Positions 55,000 to 63,986 of a stretch of DNA of 64,000 bases are shown in pieces. The position numbers and the translations under genes were made by a program. The notes under the pieces are model-generated. The model had not been told where the DNA came from. It saw nothing but the letters and a program-made list of their open reading frames with translations, and ran no database searches. The DNA comes from an uncultured Lachnospiraceae bacterium (GTDB taxonomy: Bacteria; Bacillota; Clostridia; Lachnospirales; Lachnospiraceae). The stretch is from contig CATLAK010000005.1 of the NCBI GenBank assembly GCA_949878435.1, positions 62,001 through 126,000 on the forward strand. The letters run 5' to 3'. Numbering within the stretch: the first letter of the stretch is position 1; every line of letters begins with the position of its first letter.

Positions 55000-55833
55000 C
55001 TAAATCAACGCCATAACACCTCCTAAGATCATGAGCATGATGCCTGCAATCAGCAGCAGCCACCCCACAATTTTTGACAGCAATGTACCGAACCTGGAGT
55101 TTTTTTCAAAAAACATAATCAGGGTAAATAGACCCATCCAAAATAAATTCATCATCCCCAAAGGAAAAAGGACAATCATAAGGGCCCAGCAGCAGCCAAT
55201 GCACTCCATGCCATGTTTCATTCCCATAAGCAAGGCGCCGCCTGCTCCCGCCTTCCAATTATGCATGATAAATGACAGCGGATGCTGGCATCCTCTCATG
55301 CATGCATCTTTGAACGGACTTAATTGATAAATCCCAGCAATTAAGAAAACAGCTGCCACCCCCCAGAGCGTATGTATCCAGCTGGTAAACCGGTTCCCTA
55401 TAAGAAGCATGATTCCTTCCCCTGCCAGCCAGCATATTACGCCAAATAATGCCCACAAAAGTATGTAGCCGCCAATAAACAAATAACTGGAAGAATTGCC
55501 AAATCCCTGCTTTCTACGGCGTTTGCTGATGGTATCAAATGCAAAAATCATAGGCACTGCGGTAGGAAGCATCATGCCGATACACATGACCACCCACATA
55601 GGCACGAACATCGAAAAAGGTAACATGACCGGTTTCCATGCTGCTTCTGTTAAACGCCCTGCCATCTGTGCATCCATTTCCGGATCTACTGCCCCTGTCA
55701 TATCCATTGACATGCCGCTGCCAGATACCGAAGCCCTTGCTGTATAAATCCATGACGCCATGGTAAGTATAACGATAATGATAAATACCACAGCCTGCTC
55801 TTTATCAAAATATTTTTTTCTTTTTTGATCCAT
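55000..55833 (-). CDS. DUF2182 integral membrane protein
   Basis: A 277-residue protein of about seven membrane segments. GMKHGMECIGCCWALMIVLF followed by GMMNLFWMGLFT is the conserved His/Cys/Met-rich core of DUF2182, annotated in databases as predicted metal-binding. Met-rich outer loops (GSGMSMDMTGAV, MDAQMAGRL) also suggest metal contact. Last gene of a five-gene operon that also holds DUF1326. Function unknown; copper or another soft metal is a guess from the Met, Cys and His residues. Confidence 0.85.
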   Translation of the reverse strand: MDQKRKKYFDKEQAVVFIIIVILTMASWIYTARASVSGSGMSMDMTGAVDPEMDAQMAGRLTEAAWKPVMLPFSMFVPMWVVMCIGMMLPTAVPMIFAFDTISKRRRKQGFGNSSSYLFIGGYILLWALFGVICWLAGEGIMLLIGNRFTSWIHTLWGVAAVFLIAGIYQLSPFKDACMRGCQHPLSFIMHNWKAGAGGALLMGMKHGMECIGCCWALMIVLFPLGMMNLFWMGLFTLIMFFEKNSRFGTLLSKIVGWLLLIAGIMLMILGGVMALI

Positions 55834-55849
55834 AATACTTCCTCAATCG

Positions 55850-56542
55850 CTATCCCTTTTTATATATTTCCATTTCTTCTTCTGTCAGCACCCCGCCGGA
55901 CATTTTTAGTACGCGTTTTCCGTATTTTATATTTTCCAGTTCATGCGTTGCCATCAGAATCGCCGTTCCGTCAGCGCATATTTCAGCAAAAAGTTCCATA
56001 ATACTTCCCGTTGTCTCCTCATCTATATCTGCAGTCGGCTCGTCTGCGAGAAGCAATACCGGATTATTCATCAATGCCCTGGCTATCGCCACACGCTTCA
56101 TCTCCCCGCCAGAAAGTTCTGATGGATATCTGCTTTCATAGCCTTTAAGCCCTACCCTTTCCAGTAATGCTTCAGCACGTTTCACCCCATCTCCCTCTCG
56201 CTTATACAGAAAGTGCGGCAGCCGCACATTATCAATTGCCGTTAGATTGCCCAATAAACTCACACCCTGCGGAATATATCCTAGTTTTGAATTGCGCAAA
56301 AATGCGATTTTTTCCTCTTCGCCCGCCCAGATCTCATTTCCTTCCAATAAGATCGTTCCAGCCGTAGGACGTAAAAGACCCGCAATCATATTCAGTAAAG
56401 TAGACTTTCCGCTGCCTGATTTTCCTATAATACTTATAAAATCATCCTTGTTAACATCAAAGCCTGCATCCTTTACAGCCGTACACAAAACCTTCCCTTT
56501 TCGTTCATATCGCCTCGTTACCTGTATACATTGCAATAACAT
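55850..56542 (-). CDS. ABC transporter ATPase (MacB/LolD type)
   Basis: A 230-residue ATPase with Walker A GKSGSGKST, Q-loop YIPQGVSL, signature LSGGEMKRVAIARAL, Walker B LLLADEPTADID and H-loop MATHELENI. This type pairs with FtsX-like permeases. It overlaps the permease end by one base and precedes the DUF2182 gene by 16 bp. Confidence 0.94.
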   Translation of the reverse strand: MLLQCIQVTRRYERKGKVLCTAVKDAGFDVNKDDFISIIGKSGSGKSTLLNMIAGLLRPTAGTILLEGNEIWAGEEEKIAFLRNSKLGYIPQGVSLLGNLTAIDNVRLPHFLYKREGDGVKRAEALLERVGLKGYESRYPSELSGGEMKRVAIARALMNNPVLLLADEPTADIDEETTGSIMELFAEICADGTAILMATHELENIKYGKRVLKMSGGVLTEEEMEIYKKG

Positions 56543-57747
56543 TATTCATTCTCCCTCAAAATAAAATAGGTATCTATTTTACTCATGCGCATGGCTGAGT
56601 AAAAGCAGGCAATGGGTCCCATACTGATTGAAATTGCCACGCTCACAAACAGATTCTTTATGATTGTCACAAAGTCTGGTATCAAATAAGGAAGTTCCAT
56701 AGAAACGGATATCAATGTTTGAAACGGGAACAAAATCAAGCCTGTAATAAAGATTCCGCAGATTGTACCCGCTGCCGCGATCATCAATGATTCACACATA
56801 ATGACACCAGCAATTTTCTTCCGGTCAGCGCCCAGAACAGCCAATAGGGCAAATTCCCTTTTACGCTCGTGAAAAGAAATTGAAAAAACAAATAGCAAAA
56901 CCAAAATAGCCGCAATCCACAAGAAAATAGTCACCACAAAGGTAATTCCACTTGTTTTATTGAGCTTGTCTGAAATATTGCTCATAAACTCATCCGATAT
57001 CACTACTTCTACGTTATGACAGCTTTGGGTAATCCGATCTGCTGTCTGATGCAAATCCGTATCATTTTTAACCTTTAAAAAGACAGCGGAAATCAACCCT
57101 TTTGAATCACCTGCCGGATGCACAGCCCGTTCGCCAGATAAGTCGATCATATGTTGTGCTGTATCTGCCGTCATAAAAATGGAGGAATCAAATCCCATTC
57201 CAGTCTTATCCAATTTAGCTGCCACATGAAAAGGCTGCCCATAAAAAATAACCTCGTCACCCGGCTCTGCCAGCACAAGATTCCCCACAACAACATCCCC
57301 AAATGAAAGTTCTCCCGTCATACTGTTCATCATCCAAGGCTTTATGATAAAATCCGTTTCAGGATCATAACCGATGAGTTGAACAGGTTCCGTACAGCAT
57401 GCTGCGTCGAGCGACGCTATAAAAAGCTGATAAGATGCCTTTTCAACATCCTCCATCTCCGCAAGGCTGCCCACAATGTTATCTTCCATATAGAATGTAC
57501 TTGGTTCACTGCGCAGTAATGAGTTTTCTAAATTTTTATCTGCACCCTCCGGGACTACCATCAAGTCTGCCCCAAGCCGGTCTGCCATATGATCTATTCC
57601 GGTCTTTAAACTGGCATTCAGCATATTCCCGGCAAAAATAACAAAGGCAAAAACAGCGACAATCACGATAAGCCCTATTGCCCGCACTGGTCTATGGACT
57701 ATATTTAAAAAAGCTAACCGTAAAACATGCAAACGTTTTGCGCCCAT
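56542..57747 (-). CDS. FtsX/MacB-type ABC permease
   Basis: A 401-residue permease with one N-terminal segment (about 21-45), a large outer domain (about 50-265, including DAACCTEPVQLIGYD with a Cys pair) and three C-terminal segments (FtsX domain, FSISFHERKREFALLAVLGA). Such mechanotransducing ABC systems move lipoproteins or peptides, or pull on partners, rather than import solutes. It starts 2 bp after the DUF4418 gene. Confidence 0.9.
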   Translation of the reverse strand: MGAKRLHVLRLAFLNIVHRPVRAIGLIVIVAVFAFVIFAGNMLNASLKTGIDHMADRLGADLMVVPEGADKNLENSLLRSEPSTFYMEDNIVGSLAEMEDVEKASYQLFIASLDAACCTEPVQLIGYDPETDFIIKPWMMNSMTGELSFGDVVVGNLVLAEPGDEVIFYGQPFHVAAKLDKTGMGFDSSIFMTADTAQHMIDLSGERAVHPAGDSKGLISAVFLKVKNDTDLHQTADRITQSCHNVEVVISDEFMSNISDKLNKTSGITFVVTIFLWIAAILVLLFVFSISFHERKREFALLAVLGADRKKIAGVIMCESLMIAAAGTICGIFITGLILFPFQTLISVSMELPYLIPDFVTIIKNLFVSVAISISMGPIACFYSAMRMSKIDTYFILRENE

Positions 57748-57749
57748 AC

Positions 57750-58175
57750 TCAGCTCCCTTTCCTTTTTTCTTTTAATCCCCTAAATACCCCTGCGGTACC
57801 AACGATTATAATCAATACACATAGCAGAAGGACAGCGGGCCGTGTTCCCATGCGGCATGGCATTTTTGCATTTTTACATGTACCAATAACACCGACTGAC
57901 ACTATGACAGTAGCCAGAGAATCCACCACAGACTGTATTCCTAATACTACTGCTGCAGCAGCGCTGTGCATCAAAGCCATAAAAATTCCGGTAAACGCAG
58001 TCAATAGACCTCCCATTGTAACAACCACCCCCATGTAATGGCATCCCATCGGTGCGGTCTTTCCATTTGATAATTCAACCATCGTATCACATACCGGCAA
58101 AATATACCACGGTACAAGTGCAAGGAAAATGCCAAGAACGGAAAGGATAATTCCTGCTGTCATTATTTTTTTCAT
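57750..58175 (-). CDS. DUF4418 membrane protein
   Basis: A 141-residue protein with four membrane segments. MKKIMTAGIILSVLGIFLAL, then PWYILPVCDTM, MGCHYMGVVVTMGG and a C-terminal CVLIIIVGTAGVF fit DUF4418. Cys and His lie in the outer loops. The family often neighbours MacB-type ABC transporters. It precedes the permease by 2 bp. Function unknown. Confidence 0.82.
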   Translation of the reverse strand: MKKIMTAGIILSVLGIFLALVPWYILPVCDTMVELSNGKTAPMGCHYMGVVVTMGGLLTAFTGIFMALMHSAAAAVVLGIQSVVDSLATVIVSVGVIGTCKNAKMPCRMGTRPAVLLLCVLIIIVGTAGVFRGLKEKRKGS

Positions 58176-58261
58176 AGTTTATCAGCTCCTATTAAATAAA
58201 CACTGCTATGCCAAGCATTGGTTCAGCATAGCAGCATCCATTTTTTTATATGTTTCCCGTT

Positions 58262-58939
58262 CTATTTTTCATACCGATCATATTTTATACCAATCGGAGA
58301 ATCAGGAACCCACACATAACGTCCATAAAAGGCATTGCGTCCCGTATTGTTCATCACCTTCATATTGTCGTTGTACCTTACATCTGTGCCATAGGACTGT
58401 GTAACAACATACGCAATATCACTGGCATTTTCATAAACAATCGGCATATTATCATGCTGCCCTATCTTCGCCTTAATCTTAACTTTCATGATACCCGGTA
58501 TTTCAGCTTCTCTTCCATATATATCCGGACGTTCATAGCTGATATCTACTAATTTGACCCCATAATTTTCCTCGGTGTGATCTGCCATCCCAGCAGTCGG
58601 ACCGCCTACTTGGCCTGTTACAATTTTGGTAAGCGCCGCTTGCTGCTCTGCTGTCTTTGCATCAATATAGTAAGCAGTCGTCCAGTTTTTCAGGCACATC
58701 TCCCGAGGTGTGGAAAACGCTACCACAAATTTACATCCGTCTAATACCACATCTTCAAAGTGACCTTTATCAATAATAAAACTCAGTATTACATCACAAG
58801 GAAGATAATCTGGCAGTATTGTATTATGCGCCTGCGCACTTACAAGACATGGGCAGCTTACGTCACAGCTACAGCTTTCTATATATTCACCATCCAATTT
58901 CCAATCCGGCCATTGTGTATTCAACTTTTCTTTACTCAT
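58262..58939 (-). CDS. DUF1326 family protein
   Basis: A 225-residue soluble protein starting WPDWKLDGEYIESCSCDVSC, then PC: the C-x-C-x3-C-x-C cluster that defines DUF1326. Further Cys at DYLPCDVI, DGCKFVV and EMCLKNW could add ligands. AAGGAG precedes the ATG at 58939. It starts the DUF4418/ABC/DUF2182 operon, 45 bp after the ribose-type binding-protein gene with no terminator seen between. DUF1326 and DUF2182 occur together in other phyla too, which argues for a common, still unnamed, job, probably with a thiophilic metal. Confidence 0.85.
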   Translation of the reverse strand: MSKEKLNTQWPDWKLDGEYIESCSCDVSCPCLVSAQAHNTILPDYLPCDVILSFIIDKGHFEDVVLDGCKFVVAFSTPREMCLKNWTTAYYIDAKTAEQQAALTKIVTGQVGGPTAGMADHTEENYGVKLVDISYERPDIYGREAEIPGIMKVKIKAKIGQHDNMPIVYENASDIAYVVTQSYGTDVRYNDNMKVMNNTGRNAFYGRYVWVPDSPIGIKYDRYEK

Positions 58940-58984
58940 CCTATGCTCCTTCCTATCAATCAAAATACCATCTTCTATACCGCT

Positions 58985-60010
58985 TTACTCAAAATAATCC
59001 GCCATATTCTCCTTTGTGACCAATTCAAATGGAATCCATGTCTCACCACCTACATCTTCCCCATTTACCAGCCCAAAAGCCACTTCCACCGCCTTAAATC
59101 CCTGTCCGTAGCCATCCTGGAAAACATCTGCATACATTTTGCCGCTTTCAAGATACTCCTTTGATTCCGGGATCAAATCAATGCCTGATACCAAAATTTT
59201 CCCTGTCAGCCCTGCATTTTCCAATGCATTGCAAGTTCCAATTGCCATCTCGTCATTTTGGCAGAATATTGCATCTAAACCTTCTTCTCCATATTTCTGA
59301 ATCCAGTTCTCCGTCAATGTCATGGCGCCATCCCTAGTCCAGCTTCCGGTATCTTCTACCACTAATTCAACATCAGGATATTTTTCAGAAAGAAGCCTTT
59401 TGGTCGCTTCCCCACGAATCACTTCCGACGATTGACCTGCAACACCACTAATCATACCGATTTTCCCTTCGCCGCCTAATGCCTCGCACAAAGCTGACAC
59501 TGCCAGTTCTGCTGACTGATTGTCATTGGATCCCACAAATCCGTCGGGCTGCAGATCCCCGCTAAAAGTATTGCATACACCAACTACCGGAATGTTTGCC
59601 GCATTACATTTTTCAATAATGGGAACACATGCTTCCGCGTCAGCCGCCGTCACGATAATTGCATCAACCTGCTGGCTGATCATGCTTTCTGCCTGGGAAA
59701 TCTGCTTTGCCGGATCCATGTCAGAATCATTCACAATAAGTTTAATTCCAAGCTCATCGCACTTATCTTGGGTCCCCTGAATAAGATCCAGCATGAATGC
59801 CGTCCGTTCATTGCAGATAAGATAACCAAAGGTCATTCCCTCTGTCGTTTCCTCTTCCTTTGTCTCCTCCTGCGCTGCCTCTGATGGCGCTTCCACAGTT
59901 TCCTGCGCTGTCGTTTCAGCCGGAGCCGGCGTTTCTTCCGCTTTCTGCCCGCAGCCGGCAAACATTGCTACTGTTGCCCCTACCACCATCGCTGCTAATA
60001 ATTTTTTCAT
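58985..60010 (-). CDS. Ribose-type ABC sugar-binding lipoprotein
   Basis: A 341-residue periplasmic-binding-like lipoprotein of the CUT2 (RbsB) class. Signal: MKKLLAAMVVGATVAMFAGC, Cys at residue 20, then an Ala/Glu/Thr linker. The binding fold starts TFGYLICNERTAFMLDLIQG and includes VGSNDNQSAELAVSALCEAL and FCQNDEMAIGTCNAL. Third gene of the operon ATPase, permease, binding protein. The sugar is not known; a carbohydrate polyol or pentose is possible. Confidence 0.92.
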   Translation of the reverse strand: MKKLLAAMVVGATVAMFAGCGQKAEETPAPAETTAQETVEAPSEAAQEETKEEETTEGMTFGYLICNERTAFMLDLIQGTQDKCDELGIKLIVNDSDMDPAKQISQAESMISQQVDAIIVTAADAEACVPIIEKCNAANIPVVGVCNTFSGDLQPDGFVGSNDNQSAELAVSALCEALGGEGKIGMISGVAGQSSEVIRGEATKRLLSEKYPDVELVVEDTGSWTRDGAMTLTENWIQKYGEEGLDAIFCQNDEMAIGTCNALENAGLTGKILVSGIDLIPESKEYLESGKMYADVFQDGYGQGFKAVEVAFGLVNGEDVGGETWIPFELVTKENMADYFE

Positions 60011-60080
60011 TTACTTTTCCTCCTATGTTTTTTATTTAAAATTACAGAACCAATCATCCTGTAATCTTATAACGATACCA

Positions 60081-61061
60081 TTATTTCTTATCTGCACGAT
60101 CCAGCAGCACTGCGGCTATGATGATAATTCCGCTGATTACTTTTTGCCAGTACGAAGACACGCCTAAAAGGTCAAGACCATTGCCTAAGACACCAATAAT
60201 AAATGCGCCTACAATTGTTCCCCACATTTTTCCGATTCCGCCGGAAAGTGCAGTGCCGCCAATCACAACTGCTGAAATCGCTTGTAATTCATAACCCTCG
60301 CCTGCATTCGGCTGCCCGACCACGACACGGCAAGCCTGCATAATCCCCGATAAACCTGCCATAAAACCACAAATTATGTATACCATCATTTTTACATTCG
60401 ATGCAGGTATCCCGGAGGCCCTGGCAGCCTCTTCATTTCCTCCTACTGCATAAATATATCTGCCAAACTTTGTTTTCCCTAATAGGAATATGGCTATCAC
60501 AGATACCATGATCATGATTATTACAAGATATGGAATGCCTCCAATACTGCCGCTCCCAAAGCTTTTAAATACAGAAGACATTCCCGAAACAGGACGTCCA
60601 TCTGCTACGATAAGTGCTATCCCCCTGGAAATGGTCATGGTTCCTAAAGTCACGATAAAAGGAGCCACTTTTGCCTTTGCAACAATCAGTCCATTCAGCA
60701 GACCGAACAGCAATCCAGTAAAGATTCCTGCAAGGACAGCCAAAGCGGGCGGGAATAATGCTTCCCCATTAGCATCCACTTTTGCAATCATTGCAAACGC
60801 TACCCCTGACACCGCCAGCATGGAACCGACAGATAAATCAATTCCACCTGTCAATATTACAAAAGTAACGCCGATTGCCAATATGGCATTAATTGAAGTT
60901 TGCGTCAAAATCGTTATAAAATTTGTGAATGTAAAAAATCTGTCTGAAATGACGGAAAGTACTGCTATTAAGATAATCAGTGCAAATACAATCGCATATT
61001 TCCGAAAAATAATTTTCATTGTTTCTCCTGCACCTGCCTTTGAGAAATTGTTCTTATTCAT
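60081..61061 (-). CDS. Ribose-type ABC permease (RbsC-like)
   Basis: A 326-residue permease with about ten segments. Markers: ILTGGIDLSVGSMLAVSGV, the coupling region AVGGNEEAARASGIPASNVK, and VIGGTALSGGIGKMWGTIVG. It lies 23 bp after the ATPase and 70 bp before the binding protein gene. Confidence 0.95.
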   Translation of the reverse strand: MNKNNFSKAGAGETMKIIFRKYAIVFALIILIAVLSVISDRFFTFTNFITILTQTSINAILAIGVTFVILTGGIDLSVGSMLAVSGVAFAMIAKVDANGEALFPPALAVLAGIFTGLLFGLLNGLIVAKAKVAPFIVTLGTMTISRGIALIVADGRPVSGMSSVFKSFGSGSIGGIPYLVIIMIMVSVIAIFLLGKTKFGRYIYAVGGNEEAARASGIPASNVKMMVYIICGFMAGLSGIMQACRVVVGQPNAGEGYELQAISAVVIGGTALSGGIGKMWGTIVGAFIIGVLGNGLDLLGVSSYWQKVISGIIIIAAVLLDRADKK

Positions 61062-61084
61062 TATTTTTCCACCTCTCTGTTCTT

Positions 61085-62578
61085 CTATTGTTTCATAACA
61101 TATTCCATGATTTTCTCTTGGGTTATATCCTGCTTTTGATCGATTTTTCCAACAAGTTTTCCTTCGTGCATGATTACGATCCGATCTGAGAGACCAATCA
61201 GTTCCGGCATTTCCGAAGAAATCACGATGACCGCTTTCCCATTTTTGACAAAATCATTTATCAACTGATAAATCTCCACCTTAGCCCCCACATCAATTCC
61301 TCTCGTAGGTTCGTCCATAATCAATATTTCCGATTCATCCAGCATGACTTTTCCCAAAACAACCTTTTGTTGATTGCCGCCTGAAAGATTGCGCACCGGA
61401 TAATTTCTCCCTGGTGTCTTAATATGTAATTCCTTAATCTCTTTATCAGCAAGTTCATTCTCTTTCCTGTTAACCAACAGCGGAGTTTTAAAATATTTAT
61501 TTAAATTTGAGAGGGTCAGATTATGCTTAACAGATAAAGGCAGAACCAGCCCGACCCCTTTTCGGTCCTCATTAATCAGTCCAATCCCGTTCGTAATTGC
61601 GTCCTTAGGTGTCCGAATCCTCGCTTCTTTACCATTTACATAAATCTCCCCCTTGTCATATTTATCTAATCCACAGACACATCGCATAACTTCCGTTCTT
61701 CCGGCGCCCATCAGTCCCGCAACCCCCAGCACTTCTCCCCGCCGTACCGCAAAAGATACATCTTCAAAAACCCCTTTTCTTGTCAGTCCATCAATCCGCA
61801 GCATCTCTTCTCCAGGCTCCACGCTCCTTTTCGGAAAAACATCTGTCAATTTGCGTCCTACCATTGCGATAATGATCTGATCGATGTCTACTTCATCTGA
61901 CTGAAACGTATCCACCAGACATCCATCACGGAATACCGTAACTCTGTCGCTGATCCTCAAAATTTCATCCATTTTATGGGATATGTAAATGATGCCGACC
62001 CCCTTTGCTTTCAAATCTGCAATTACTTTAAAAAGGTTCTCTACTTCCCTGTCTGTGATTGCCGAGGTCGGCTCATCCATAACAATAATATTGGCATCGT
62101 ACGATATTGCCTTTGCAATTTCCACCATCTGCTGTTCTGATACCATCAGGCTCTTCATAAGCCTCTTCGGATTTAAATCCACCCCTACATTTGCCAGCCA
62201 CTGTGCCGCCTTCTCATTCATTTCCTTTTGATGTAAGACTCCATGATGAACAATTTCCCTTCCAAGAAATAGGTTCTCCGCAATCGTTAAATGCGGAACA
62301 TATGACAATTCCTGATGGATAATTGCTACCCCCATGGAAAGCATGAATTTCTCATCTCTTTTTTCAAGGATTTCGCCTTTATATACGATATCACCTGAAT
62401 CCTGTTTATAGGTTCCTGTTAAGATTTTCATCAATGTAGATTTGCCAGCACCATTTTCCCCCATTAATGCATGTACTTCTCCCTCATGCAAATCAAAAGA
62501 AACATCGTTTAGCGCAACCACTCCAGGAAATGCTTTGCATATATGCTTCATTTCAAGCAACTGTTTTCCATTACCCAC
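61085..62578 (-). CDS. Ribose-type ABC ATPase with two nucleotide domains (RbsA-like)
   Basis: A 497-residue tandem ATPase. The first domain has Walker A GENGAGKST and MVSEQQMVEIAKAI; the second has a degenerate Walker A (GLMGAGRTEV), signature LSGGNQQKVVLGKVM and LIMDEPTRGIDVGAK. This asymmetric pair is normal for CUT2 importers. First gene of the operon, divergent from its likely LacI regulator with shared operator words between them. Confidence 0.95.
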   Translation of the reverse strand: MGNGKQLLEMKHICKAFPGVVALNDVSFDLHEGEVHALMGENGAGKSTLMKILTGTYKQDSGDIVYKGEILEKRDEKFMLSMGVAIIHQELSYVPHLTIAENLFLGREIVHHGVLHQKEMNEKAAQWLANVGVDLNPKRLMKSLMVSEQQMVEIAKAISYDANIIVMDEPTSAITDREVENLFKVIADLKAKGVGIIYISHKMDEILRISDRVTVFRDGCLVDTFQSDEVDIDQIIIAMVGRKLTDVFPKRSVEPGEEMLRIDGLTRKGVFEDVSFAVRRGEVLGVAGLMGAGRTEVMRCVCGLDKYDKGEIYVNGKEARIRTPKDAITNGIGLINEDRKGVGLVLPLSVKHNLTLSNLNKYFKTPLLVNRKENELADKEIKELHIKTPGRNYPVRNLSGGNQQKVVLGKVMLDESEILIMDEPTRGIDVGAKVEIYQLINDFVKNGKAVIVISSEMPELIGLSDRIVIMHEGKLVGKIDQKQDITQEKIMEYVMKQ

Positions 62579-62612
62579 TCACAACACTCCTCATTCTTCT
62601 TTATTCCGCGCG

Positions 62613-62796
62613 TTCACGTGCACATTTTTTATAAAAAGGATAATACAATATTTATATATTTCTGTAAATGTAAGTATATTTTTTATAGTGTTTTTTCACA
62701 TGGCATAGAGAGTAAATGAATTATTTTTTGGTCAAAATGTCTATTTCAAATATTTATGCGGTTTTTATCATGAATATTTTTTGTATGTGCACGTGC
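62613..62796. promoter_or_regulatory. Paired operators ATGTGCACGTG between rbsA-like and LacI genes
   Basis: The word ATGTGCACGTG appears twice in the 382-bp divergent region: on the minus strand at about 62614-62624 near the ATPase gene and on the plus strand at 62786-62796 near the regulator gene. Each contains the CACGTG core. LacI-type repressors bind such paired palindromes, so one site per gene is a fitting arrangement. The rest of the gap is AT-rich. Confidence 0.55.
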
Positions 62797-62960
62797 CCTT
62801 ATCTGTTTGACTATTACACATTTTCATGCTATTTTAATAAATATAGGACGTGAAACAAATTGAGCCGCCAAATATCTATGAGATGCTTCGCCTCTCTATT
62901 GCACGTCTACTTGGCTTGTTGCCCCGCGGGAATAAATGCAGAAAGTGTAGGAAGTATTAT

Positions 62961-63986
62961 ATGATTACATCAAAAGAAATTGCTGCTTTGGCAGGCGTAT
63001 CCAGGGGAACTGTTGACCGTGTTCTCAACCACCGCGGTGCTGTAAAACCTGAAACAGAACAACGTGTCCGTGAAATTGCACGTGAATTGAACTACCAGCC
63101 AAATAAAGCGGGTATGGCATTAGCTGCCCAAAAAAAGAAAATTACAATCGGAATCTTACTTCTTGGTGCAAATAGTAACAACCTTTTCTGGAATGATGTT
63201 ATGGATGGTGTTACCTACCAGCAGCGTAACCTGTCAGGATATGGCTGCCGCATTCTTGTAAGGCAATCGTCCTTTGATGACCAGGAGCAGATTGATATCA
63301 TTGACGAGTTTGTAAAAGACGGTATCAACGGTCTGATTATCGCTCCCTGCAATACCCCCAAAATAGCCCGTAAAATTGATGAATTATTTGAAATGGGAAT
63401 TCCCACTGCTACCACGAATACAGATATTCAAAATTCAAAAAGACTATTTTATGTTGGGAGCAACTATTATGAAAGCGGTTGTGTTGCTGGAGGATTTATG
63501 GGGCTGATTACAGGCGGATCAACTAAGGCTGGCATTGTCACTGGTTCTTCTATGGTATTTTGCCACACCGAACGCATCGACGGATTTTTAAATACAATTT
63601 CGGAGCGCTACCCTCACATAGAGCTCCTTGAAATTGTAGAAAATCATGACGATGAACTTAGAAGTTATCATGTTACCTGCCAGCTTCTTGAAAAATATCC
63701 TGATCTGAACGCTTTATGTTTCACCGCTGCCGGCGTACATGCAGGGTGTCAGGCGGTTCTGGACTTAAAGCGTGAAAAAGACATGAAAATTATTTGTTTT
63801 GATGTGAATAAGCCTGTCAAGGAATTAATACGTCAGGGAGTCATATCTGCTACGATATGTCAGCAGCCTTTTCAACAAGGCTCCAAACCAATCAAGCTTT
63901 TATTCAACTACCTCACTACAGGAATTGCACCGGAAAATCCGCTGCTCTACACAAACGCATCTATTAAGATATATGAAAATCTATAA
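62961..63986 (+). CDS. LacI-family regulator of the ribose-type transporter
   Basis: A 341-residue regulator with HTH ITSKEIAALAGVSRGTVDRV (about residues 2-21) and a sugar-binding domain of the RbsB type (Peripla_BP_4-like), as in regulators of CUT2 importers. The ATG at 62961 is preferred: AGGAAG lies 6 bp upstream and the HTH begins there. The longer frame from 62850 adds a leader that is not homologous to the family. It is divergent from the transporter operon and is likely its repressor or inducer-sensing regulator. Confidence 0.92.
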   Translation: MITSKEIAALAGVSRGTVDRVLNHRGAVKPETEQRVREIARELNYQPNKAGMALAAQKKKITIGILLLGANSNNLFWNDVMDGVTYQQRNLSGYGCRILVRQSSFDDQEQIDIIDEFVKDGINGLIIAPCNTPKIARKIDELFEMGIPTATTNTDIQNSKRLFYVGSNYYESGCVAGGFMGLITGGSTKAGIVTGSSMVFCHTERIDGFLNTISERYPHIELLEIVENHDDELRSYHVTCQLLEKYPDLNALCFTAAGVHAGCQAVLDLKREKDMKIICFDVNKPVKELIRQGVISATICQQPFQQGSKPIKLLFNYLTTGIAPENPLLYTNASIKIYENL

